This document shows positions 7,005-11,458 of a stretch of DNA of 11,458 nucleotides, in pieces. The translations under genes and the position numbers were made by a program. The DNA is taken from assembly GCA_011524575.1 (NCBI GenBank), contig WTKB01000061.1, forward strand, positions 1 through 11,458, in the 5' to 3' direction. A model generated the notes under the pieces. The model saw only the letters and a program-made list of their open reading frames with translations, made no database searches and had not been told where the DNA came from. The first letter of the stretch is position 1, and each line of letters starts with the position of its first letter. The stretch is from Aquimarina sp. Its GTDB lineage: Bacteria > Bacteroidota > Bacteroidia > Flavobacteriales > Flavobacteriaceae.

Positions 7005-7545
7005 CTATTGCTGGATTTAAAGGTACTTCCTCGATGTCTATTTCTTTTTCAGACTCCGAGATTACTTTTTTAGCTTTCTTTGCAGTTTTCTCTGCTTTCT
7101 TTGCGGCTTTCTTTGCAGCTTTCTCTGCTTTTTTTGCAGCCTTTCTAGATGATCTTGACTCCTTTTTTGTACTTTCTTTTGGTTCTAAATCTGTATTTGT
7201 ATTTATTTGCTTTACCTCTTTTGTTTGGAATACTTTATCAGAAGATTTTTGAGGTGCATCGGTTTCAACGCCATTTTCAGTATCATTTTCTAATTGCTTT
7301 GCTTCTTTTTCTGCTGATTTTAGTTCCTTACGTTTTGATTTTATAGCTGCTTTTCTAGCTTTCTTAGATTCTTTTTCTTTATTATCCTTTTTACCTTTTA
7401 CACCAACTAAAGCATTCTTTGAATTTTTACGTTGTTTACGTACACGTACCTTTTTGCCTTTACAGCACTGAGCAAGTTGTGCATGCATTTGAGTTCCAAA
7501 AAGAAAAAAACCTACAATGGTTAAAAATACAATCAATCTTTTCAT
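6997..7545 (-). CDS. Secreted lysine/alanine-rich low-complexity protein
   Basis: This protein has 182 residues from ATG 7545; the open frame reaches a TTG at 7554, but the signal peptide fits the ATG. Residues 1-22 form a signal peptide (MKR, then a hydrophobic core, then TQMHA before Gln23). The mature part starts with a Cys-Cys pair and a very basic stretch. It then alternates Lys/Ala/Glu-rich segments with an acidic/polar middle and ends with AAKKAEKAAKKAAKKAEKTA-like repeats, resembling histone H1 or TolA-type helices. The C-terminus EEVPLNPAIDE is acidic. No enzyme motif is seen. It is likely periplasmic or envelope-associated and helical; function unknown. Overlap with lipB makes an operon, but a link to lipoylation is not evident. 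Confidence 0.82.
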   Translation of the reverse strand: MKRLIVFLTIVGFFLFGTQMHAQLAQCCKGKKVRVRKQRKNSKNALVGVKGKKDNKEKESKKARKAAIKSKRKELKSAEKEAKQLENDTENGVETDAPQKSSDKVFQTKEVKQINTNTDLEPKESTKKESRSSRKAAKKAEKAAKKAAKKAEKTAKKAKKVISESEKEIDIEEVPLNPAIDE

Positions 7546-7609
7546 ATAAATCAATATTTAAAAATGCCTAAAATCCATCTGATTAGCACTTTTTATTTAA
7601 AATTAATAA

Positions 7610-7644
7610 CAAAAATACTAAATTTTAAAAGGAGTTTTAACCAA
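7610..7644 (-). promoter_or_regulatory. Likely promoter of the Lys-rich protein-lipB operon
   Basis: On the minus strand TATTTTTG (7617-7610) matches TAnnTTTG exactly, with TTG (7644-7642) 24 bp upstream, slightly beyond the usual spacing. The leader would be about 55-60 nt. Confidence 0.45.
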
Positions 7645-7659
7645 CCTTACATAGTCTAA

Positions 7660-7741
7660 GAGCTTGTTTAAACTAAATGTAAACTATAATTCAAAACCTT
7701 AAACTTTTGAATTACAGTTTACATTTAGTTTAAACAAGCTC
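7660..7741. repeat. Near-perfect palindromic copy of the inverted-repeat element (copy 3)
   Basis: Counting the outer A/T pair, two 38-nt arms (7659-7696 and 7705-7742) are complementary at 37 positions around an 8-nt loop (CCTTAAAC). The termini are GAGCTTGTTTAAAC and its complement, and TAA duplications flank the element (7657-7659, 7742-7744). It looks like an inverted duplication of the left end of the long form. In RNA it would fold into one long hairpin. Confidence 0.9.
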
Positions 7742-7866
7742 TAAATAAATAGTATAAAAGACATATTCGCAAAAAACAAGGGTATTATATATTAATTATT
7801 AAATTATTATCGATATTTTTATCAAAAATTAAGAATATTATTAAAAAAATGATTTAAAATACTTTA

Positions 7867-8021
7867 TAACTTGTTTAAAGGAAGTACAAACTGTAATTCA
7901 AAAGTTTAGCATTATTGGTTTACTTTTAAATGATGCACATATCAAGAGATATAAATCTTTTTAAAGTGATCCCAGTTATTAAAATTTTGAATTACAGGAA
8001 GTAGTGAGTTTAAGCAAGCTC
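7867..8021. repeat. MITE-like inverted-repeat element, long form (copy 4)
   Basis: This 155-bp element is clearly homologous to the copy at 192-345, sharing the core TTTACTTTTAAATGATGCAC, the small internal hairpin and the GAATTACA...AAGTAGTGA right side. The left terminus has drifted (TAACTTGTTTAAA) while the right is GCAAGCTC. TTA flanks both sides (7864-7866 and 8022-8024). It ends 85 bp before the gdhA start. Confidence 0.85.
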
Positions 8022-8106
8022 TTAATTTAGTTGGTTGTTTACAACAACAACTATTATTTCATATACTTTATTTTAAGTTTCTATAAAATATTAAACACAT
8101 CAAAAA

Positions 8107-9450
8107 ATGGATCAACGCGTAATCAAATTCATGAATATTGTAAAAGTTCGTAACGAACATGAACCTGAATTCTTACAAGCAGTACAAGAAGTTGCTGAAA
8201 CTGTTATTCCTTATATCTGTGAAAATGACATATATTTTGGAAAAAACATATTACTCCGTATGGTAGAACCCGAAAGGTTGGTATCTTTTCGTGTTTGTTG
8301 GATAAATGATGATGGTGAAATTCAAATCAATAGAGGTTACCGTGTACAAATGAACTCTGCAATTGGCCCATACAAAGGAGGGTTAAGGTTTCATCCTACC
8401 GTAAACCAAAGTGTTTTGAAGTTTTTAGCTTTTGAACAAGTATTCAAAAATGCACTGACTACGCTACCTATGGGAGGTGGTAAAGGTGGCTCGGATTTCG
8501 ATCCTAAAGGAAAATCTGACGAAGAAATCATGCGTTTTTGTCACGCATTTATGTCAGAACTATTTCGACATATCGGTCAAGACACAGATGTACCTGCAGG
8601 AGATATTGGTGTAGGAGCTCGTGAAATAGGCTTCCTTTTTGGAATGTATAAAAAGCTGAGAAACGAATTTACAGGGGTGCTTACAGGAAAAGGATTATCA
8701 TGGGGAGGATCCGAAATCCGTCCAGAAGCTACCGGATATGGAACCGTATACTTTGCTAATTCTATGCTACAAACACGCTCTGATAGCTTTAAAAACAAGA
8801 AAGTATGTATTTCGGGATCTGGAAACGTAGCTCAATTTGCTGCTGAAAAAAGTATTGAACTTGGTGCTATAGTTTTAACACTTTCTGATTCATCTGGATA
8901 CATATATGATTCAGAAGGAATCAATACCGAAAAACTAAATTTCGTTAAAGAATTAAAAAATGTAAAACGAGGACGTATTCATGAATACGTAGAAAAATAC
9001 CCTAATGCAACTTTTCATAAAGGAAAAACACCTTGGGAAGTGGTATGTGATATCGCACTACCATGTGCAACTCAAAATGAGCTTAAAGAATTAGATGCAG
9101 AAACATTAATAGCTAATGGATGTATTGCCGTAAGTGAAGGAGCTAATATGCCCTCAACAATTGAAGCTATAAATGTATTCCAAAAGGCAAAGATATTATT
9201 CGCACCAGGTAAAGCGTCTAACGCTGGTGGTGTGGCAACCTCCGGACTGGAAATGACACAAAACTCATTACGCTTTAAGTGGACACGTAAAGAAGTAGAT
9301 GAAAAATTACAGGAAATTATGACTGAAATTCATGATGCGTGTGTAGCTTATGGAACTGAAGAAGACGGTTATATTAATTATGTAAAAGGAGCTAATATTG
9401 CTGGCTTTGTTAAGGTAGCTGATGCCATGCTAGCACAAGGAGTCATTTAA
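8107..9450 (+). CDS. gdhA: NADP-type glutamate dehydrogenase
   Basis: At 447 residues it has exactly the length of the hexameric E. coli GdhA family. It interconverts 2-oxoglutarate plus ammonium and glutamate in the cytoplasm. GPYKGGLRFHP (substrate Lys90), LPMGGGKGGSDFDPKGKS (catalytic Lys126) and PAGDIGVG (Asp166) form the active site. The coenzyme domain carries GSGNVAQFA (about 237-245), with Ser rather than Asp in the following LTLSDSSGYIYD, which favours NADP(H) and hence an ammonium-assimilating role. LTGKGLSWGGSEIRPEATGYG is diagnostic. ATG 8107 gives the family-standard N-terminus. It is monocistronic: large gaps lie on both sides, and a repeat element ends 85 bp upstream. Confidence 0.97.
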   Translation: MDQRVIKFMNIVKVRNEHEPEFLQAVQEVAETVIPYICENDIYFGKNILLRMVEPERLVSFRVCWINDDGEIQINRGYRVQMNSAIGPYKGGLRFHPTVNQSVLKFLAFEQVFKNALTTLPMGGGKGGSDFDPKGKSDEEIMRFCHAFMSELFRHIGQDTDVPAGDIGVGAREIGFLFGMYKKLRNEFTGVLTGKGLSWGGSEIRPEATGYGTVYFANSMLQTRSDSFKNKKVCISGSGNVAQFAAEKSIELGAIVLTLSDSSGYIYDSEGINTEKLNFVKELKNVKRGRIHEYVEKYPNATFHKGKTPWEVVCDIALPCATQNELKELDAETLIANGCIAVSEGANMPSTIEAINVFQKAKILFAPGKASNAGGVATSGLEMTQNSLRFKWTRKEVDEKLQEIMTEIHDACVAYGTEEDGYINYVKGANIAGFVKVADAMLAQGVI

Positions 9451-9559
9451 AAATGAAAGCGTTTTCACCTGATTTATGAGACGATCTAGACATAAAAGAA
9501 AAAGAAAGGGATTCGTGTCCTTCTTTAAGGCGATTAACTTCATTTTTTAAAGATTCCAT
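9443..9559 (-). pseudogene. Short antisense coiled-coil ORF, probable gene remnant
   Basis: On the minus strand a 38-codon frame (MESLKNEVNRLKEG, then a Ser-rich part, ending NAFIFK) stops inside the last codons of gdhA. MESLKNEVNRLKEG has heptad-like Leu/Val spacing, as at the end of a coiled-coil protein. Its 5' side runs straight into an inverted-repeat element at 9567 where the frame closes, so it could be the 3' remnant of a gene disrupted by that element. Family not recognised; it could also be non-coding. Confidence 0.3.
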
Positions 9560-9566
9560 CTCTTTA

Positions 9567-9601
9567 GAGCTTGTTTACCTGTAATTAGTTTAAACAGGCT
9601 C
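9567..9601. repeat. Minimal copy of the inverted-repeat element (copy 5)
   Basis: This 35-bp element consists of little more than two termini: GAGCTTGTTTA at the left and GTTTAAACAGGCTC at the right. It is flanked by TTA (9564-9566) and TAA (9602-9604), which agree with TNA except at the middle base. Internal sequence is deleted. Confidence 0.65.
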
Positions 9602-9722
9602 TAAAGCGTTACTTAAAAACTGTTTTACAGTAATTTAAAAGAAGAATTGATGGCAAAATCACAATAGCGACAATTTTTACTTTTAAACGACTTAAACCTA
9701 AAAAAAACACACTAATTATCAG

Positions 9723-9751
9723 TTAGTAATATTATAAAATTGATACTTTTG
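9723..9751 (+). promoter_or_regulatory. Promoter of the 148-residue hypothetical gene
   Basis: TACTTTTG (9744-9751) matches the Bacteroidota -7 consensus TAnnTTTG. The -33 region has TTA (9723-9725, 18 bp upstream) in place of TTG. Start of transcription would be near 9758, giving a leader of about 75 nt. Repeated AACTAAC/GTTAGT hexamers surround the element (9722-9727, 9756-9761, 9768-9774) and could bind a regulator. Confidence 0.45.
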
Positions 9752-9831
9752 AGGTAACTAACTATGGCTAACTAAACTACAAAATAAAGCTTAAGCGGTA
9801 ATAAATTAAATAACATAATTAAACAACTCAT

Positions 9832-10278
9832 ATGCCTATTACATCCGAAAACTCAGAAATAAATGTTCAAGATTTTAATCTCACATATCAGCAAAGATAC
9901 CTTTGTGGAAATAATGAACGAAATTTATCCCACCTGTATAATTGTGACAAGCCAGGATACAATGTTGATCAATTCGTAGATGCAACACTCGATAATCTAG
10001 AAGAAGCATTTGGAGTAATTCCAGAAGAAACAAAAGCAAATCTTAGAGAAGAGCTAAAAGATATTGGTGAAGAGGCATTAAGTATTGGTGCCAGAAATGA
10101 AGAAAAAACACATCTAAATAATCATTATAAAGTTGAAATTACAGAGTTAATCTCACGTTTGGGTGAAGTTACATCCACTGCAAACAAGAATTCTTTACGT
10201 TCTAAATCAGGGAGAAAAGAACCTCTAGAGAATAAACAACCTAATAAAAAAGTAAAAGAACGCTCTAAAAGACTTTAA
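9832..10278 (+). CDS. Hypothetical protein, 148 residues
   Basis: I do not recognise the family. The protein is hydrophilic, with no signal peptide or membrane segment. Residues 1-45 contain two Cys (LCGNNERNLSHLYNC) and look extended. Residues 47-110 are predicted helical and acidic (FVDATLDNLEEAFGVIPEE, then ELKDIGEEALSIGARNEE). The last 35 residues are strongly basic (SKSGRKEP, then NKKVKERSKRL), as in nucleic-acid-binding tails. Coding is supported by normal flavobacterial codon use, a good -7 promoter 80 bp upstream and the absence of a better frame. It sits alone between gdhA and IS/cassette debris, in the accessory part of the window. Function unknown. Confidence 0.72.
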   Translation: MPITSENSEINVQDFNLTYQQRYLCGNNERNLSHLYNCDKPGYNVDQFVDATLDNLEEAFGVIPEETKANLREELKDIGEEALSIGARNEEKTHLNNHYKVEITELISRLGEVTSTANKNSLRSKSGRKEPLENKQPNKKVKERSKRL

Positions 10279-10297
10279 TAGTCCTATCTACACCAAT

Positions 10298-10309
10298 TTA
10301 AACAAACTC
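10298..10309. repeat. Solo right end of the inverted-repeat element
   Basis: TTAAACAAACTC followed by TTA (10310-10312) matches the right terminus with one change. No left end is visible, and the gene remnant to its right stops exactly here, so the element probably inserted into the IS relic and then lost its left part. Confidence 0.5.
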
Positions 10310-10310
10310 T

Positions 10311-10546
10311 TATACGCTCCTTTAACTGTTTAATTTCCTCATCTTTACTCATACCCTAATTTTGTTGATGTAAGGTACTATAAATTCGAATCCAATACCT
10401 AATCGTATTCATGGAACATCGTATTTTTTGGAGGCTCTATTTTCAGATATTTGACCACTTAAAATTTGGTCAACTACAAATAGTTTTGTCTCTAAATTTA
10501 CTTTTTGATGAAATCTTTTTCGCCAGAGATCTTTTCCTTGTGACAT
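10311..10546 (-). pseudogene. Decayed orfA (HTH transposase subunit) of an IS3-type element
   Basis: From ATG 10546 the minus strand reads MSQGKDLWRKRFHQKV, then LETKLFVVDQILSGQIS and ASKKYDVP, an IS3-type OrfA N-terminus with the start of its helix-turn-helix. At about 10411 the frame meets a TGA, but the next frame continues directly with NTIRYWIRIYSTLHQQN, a TAG (10358-10356), then GMSKDEEIKQLKERI. The reconstructed order matches OrfA proteins I recall from Flavobacteriaceae (HTH, then MSKxxEIKxLKERI coiled coil). One frameshift, one stop and loss of the 3' part mark it as dead. No orfB (DDE integrase core) remains in the window. Confidence 0.75.
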
Positions 10547-10600
10547 AAGTAACTGCAATTAATTAGTTAATTTTTAGTCAACCTATTTCAGGAAAGGACA
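10311..10600 (-). mobile_element. Left-end relic of an IS3-family insertion sequence
   Basis: Read on the minus strand from 10600, TGTCCTTTCCTGAAATAGG followed by TTGAC has the look of an IS3-type terminal inverted repeat (5' TG). The orfA ATG lies 54 nt in, at normal leader distance. The outer end abuts exactly the conserved repeat TTTTATAATGAAGCAC at 10601, so the element inserted at the edge of the attC-like site. The right end and orfB are missing, cut off at the inverted-repeat terminus near 10310. Confidence 0.6.
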
Positions 10601-10676
10601 TTTTATAATGAAGCACAACGGGTTTGTGTATGTGGCGTAGCGAGCAAAAGCTCGCTACGCCACATACACGTTGTTT
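10601..10676 (-). other. attC-like recombination site downstream of the GNAT gene
   Basis: A perfect 20-bp stem (arms 10626-10645 and 10650-10669, loop AAAA) is flanked by ACAAC (10615-10619) and GTTGT (10670-10674). In the GNAT gene's direction it ends GTTGTGC, close to the integron core GTTRRRY, followed by TTCATTATAAAA. The outer block 10601-10621 recurs exactly at 11222-11242 beside an unrelated palindrome. Conserved ends with a variable palindromic centre just after a gene's stop fit attC. The stem is unusually perfect for an attC and may also act as a terminator. Confidence 0.6.
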
Positions 10677-10680
10677 CTAC

Positions 10681-11205
10681 TCAGTTTTTATTTTCATATT
10701 CATTCTTAGTCATCCTGTATTGAACCAAACCTCTAAATAAATCACCTTCTTTTACCATTCCGTTCTTTTTCATAACTTTTCCCGATGCTGGATTCTCAAC
10801 AAGATGTGTGGCAAATATTTTATTTAGATTTATTTCTGTAAATCCAAATTTTAATACCCCTTCAACTGCTTCACTTGCATAACCTTTATTCCAAAAAGGC
10901 TCAGCTATCCAATATCCTAATTCGGCCCTTTGAAGTCTCGTATGTAATTTCAGTCCTATTCCACCAATAAATATATCGTCAGCTTTAGTCCGTATTCCAA
11001 AAGTAAATTGTGTTTTAGTTTCTAATCCTTTGTTGGCACTATTTATCCAAAAAATAGCGTCTTTTTCATCATACGGATGTGGAATATTCAAAGTTGTTTC
11101 GGCTACTTTTTCATTCCCCGCATATTCAACTATTTTCGGAATATCTTTGAAAGTCAACTTTCCTAATAATAATCTGTTTGTTTCAATTTCTGGAAATCTA
11201 TCCAT
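10681..11205 (-). CDS. GNAT-family N-acetyltransferase (RimJ/RimL-like), probable integron-cassette gene
   Basis: This 174-residue single GNAT domain is of the Acetyltransf_3/RimJ-RimL type. IETNRLLLGKLTFKDIPKI is the standard N-terminal strand-helix. ELGYWIAEPFWNKGYASEAV (about 95-114) carries the acetyl-CoA pyrophosphate loop in its x-x-G-x-A form, and THLVENPASGKVMKKNGM (about 133-150) holds the conserved N-P-x-S-x-x-V-x-x-K-x-G signature. It transfers acetyl from acetyl-CoA to an unknown amine (protein N-terminus, amino acid, antibiotic or metabolite). ATG 11205 follows AAGAAAG at SD distance. The stop TGA directly meets one attC-like site and the start lies 17 nt from another, the compact layout of a gene cassette. 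Confidence 0.92.
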   Translation of the reverse strand: MDRFPEIETNRLLLGKLTFKDIPKIVEYAGNEKVAETTLNIPHPYDEKDAIFWINSANKGLETKTQFTFGIRTKADDIFIGGIGLKLHTRLQRAELGYWIAEPFWNKGYASEAVEGVLKFGFTEINLNKIFATHLVENPASGKVMKKNGMVKEGDLFRGLVQYRMTKNEYENKN

Positions 11206-11221
11206 TTGTATTCTTTCTTAT

Positions 11222-11299
11222 TTTTATAATGAAGCACAACGGTTCGGCGATAAGCTTCATGCAACCGCAGGGAAGCATGGAGTTTTATCGCTTGTTGAA
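11222..11299 (-). other. attC-like recombination site upstream of the GNAT gene
   Basis: The block 11222-11242 repeats 10601-10621. Next comes an imperfect stem: GCGATAAGCTTCATGC (11247-11262) against 11275-11291, with one extra base and two mismatches, then TTGTTGAAG. In the GNAT direction it reads TTCAACAAGCG...CCGTTGTGC. The stem is unrelated to that of the site at 10601 while the outer ends agree. The extra unpaired bases resemble attC extrahelical bases. It would be the attC of the preceding cassette. Confidence 0.55.
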
Positions 11300-11355
11300 G
11301 TACCCCTCACTATCGTTCGAGAGCTTTTTTGTAACTTAATAAGAAACCATATATT

Positions 11356-11458
11356 ATGTTCAAAAAAAATATAACGATAGTTGAGAAGGCACTTACAACT
11401 ATCCCACAATTTAAGAAATTACACGATACATTAGCTCGTGACTTCAATATTTTTGGTA
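11356..11458 (+). CDS. N-terminus of an unidentified protein running off the window
   Basis: From ATG 11356 a frame stays open to the edge (34 codons): MFKKNITIVEKALTTIPQF, then KKLHDTLARDFNIFG. Composition is protein-like and amphipathic. The family is not recognised; a transposase N-terminus is one possibility because the upstream DNA (CTCACTATCGTT at 11306-11317) is nearly mirrored by AACGATAGTTGAG at 11373-11385. It points away from the GNAT gene, opposite to the cassette orientation. Too short to be sure it is real. Confidence 0.4.
   Translation, partial: MFKKNITIVEKALTTIPQFKKLHDTLARDFNIFG

Larger units (their letters stand above)
7546..8106. other. 561-bp intergenic region dominated by two repeat elements
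   Basis: Apart from the promoter at 7610-7644 and the two inverted-repeat copies (7660-7741, 7867-8021), the region is very AT-rich and has no convincing ORF. The 85 bp directly before gdhA contain a small GTTGT-TT-ACAAC palindrome (8035-8046) and an imperfect -7-like TAAGTTTC (8074-8081), but no well-formed promoter. Confidence 0.6.
9451..9831. other. 381-bp intergenic region after gdhA
   Basis: It holds the antisense remnant (to 9559), the 35-bp repeat copy (9567-9601) and, on the right, the promoter and AT-rich leader of the next gene. No clear terminator for gdhA is visible; the only nearby hairpin (TGAAA/TTTCA at 9454-9467) is weak and has no T-run. Confidence 0.5.

Noticed and set aside
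7064..7146. Possible CRISPR-like or satellite array (repeated GCTTTCTTTGC units)
   Set aside because: The 12-nt periodicity is coding repetition for Lys-Lys-Ala-Ala/Glu units; there are no spacers.
7034..7346. Plus-strand open frames opposite the Lys-rich protein, one rich in Phe/Ala and looking like a membrane protein
   Set aside because: They are the complement of AAA/GCA-rich codons; the minus strand has the signal peptide, promoter and overlap with lipB, so these are mirror frames.
8035..8046. Small GTTGT/ACAAC palindrome upstream of gdhA as an operator
   Set aside because: It has only a 5-bp arm in repetitive CAA/TTG sequence; there is no second copy or other support.
8577..8798. Minus-strand open frame inside gdhA
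   Set aside because: It is opposite the conserved GDH core; composition is that of a shadow frame.
10650..10680. Interpretation of the 10626-10669 hairpin as only a Rho-independent terminator
   Set aside because: No T-run follows on either strand, and the shared outer block at 11222 is not explained by a terminator.
11030..11374. Plus-strand 114-codon open frame across the GNAT start and the attC-like site
   Set aside because: Most of it is opposite the conserved GNAT N-terminus, and the rest translates the palindromic site; no family features.
1..11458. tRNA, rRNA, riboswitch or CRISPR array
   Set aside because: No cloverleaf, conserved rRNA segment, known aptamer pattern or regularly spaced repeats could be seen on either strand by eye.

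Overview
The window looks like chromosomal DNA from a marine-type member of the Flavobacteriaceae (phylum Bacteroidota). The DNA is AT-rich. The proteins have flavobacterial character: a UvrA whose N-terminal zinc module lacks one Cys pair, a KdsC-like HAD phosphatase next to a DUF2520 protein, a DUF6495-like protein, and a LipB of flavobacterial type. Several upstream regions carry the Bacteroidota -7 promoter element TAnnTTTG. Genus cannot be fixed from the sequence alone.

Layout. 1-182: 3' end of an unknown gene. 357-2176 (minus): a tight operon of DUF2520 oxidoreductase-like protein, KdsC-like phosphatase and DUF6495-like protein, with uvrA (2245-5046) directly upstream. 5112-5693 (plus): an ECF-type sigma factor divergent from uvrA, followed by what may be the remnant of its usual small partner gene. 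5854-5890: a perfect hairpin terminator shared with the convergent cold-shock gene (5936-6130, minus), which has a recognisable promoter and a leader of roughly 95-100 nt. 6297-7545 (minus): a Lys/Ala-rich secreted protein whose end overlaps lipB by 8 nt. 8107-9450 (plus): NADP-type glutamate dehydrogenase. 9832-10278 (plus): an unrecognised 148-residue protein with its own promoter. 10311-10600: decayed left end of an IS3-type element. 10601-11299: a GNAT acetyltransferase flanked by two attC-like sites, i.e. a putative integron gene cassette. 11356-end: start of an unidentified gene.

Two things stand out. First, at least five complete copies plus several solo ends of a small non-coding inverted-repeat element (termini GAGCTTGTTTAAA / TTTAAACAAGCTC) sit in the intergenic spaces. 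Four of the five complete copies are bounded by identical 3-bp TNA target duplications, which makes this a MITE family, most likely moved in trans by an IS5-type (IS1031-like) transposase. Second, the GNAT gene is bracketed by two sites that share a conserved outer sequence (TTTTATAATGAAGCACAACGG) but have completely different palindromic centres, the hallmark of integron attC sites. No integrase lies in the window.

The left and central parts are housekeeping: DNA repair, lipoylation, nitrogen assimilation, cold response and envelope/KDO metabolism. From about 9450 to the right end the window becomes accessory DNA with IS debris, a cassette and unknown genes.
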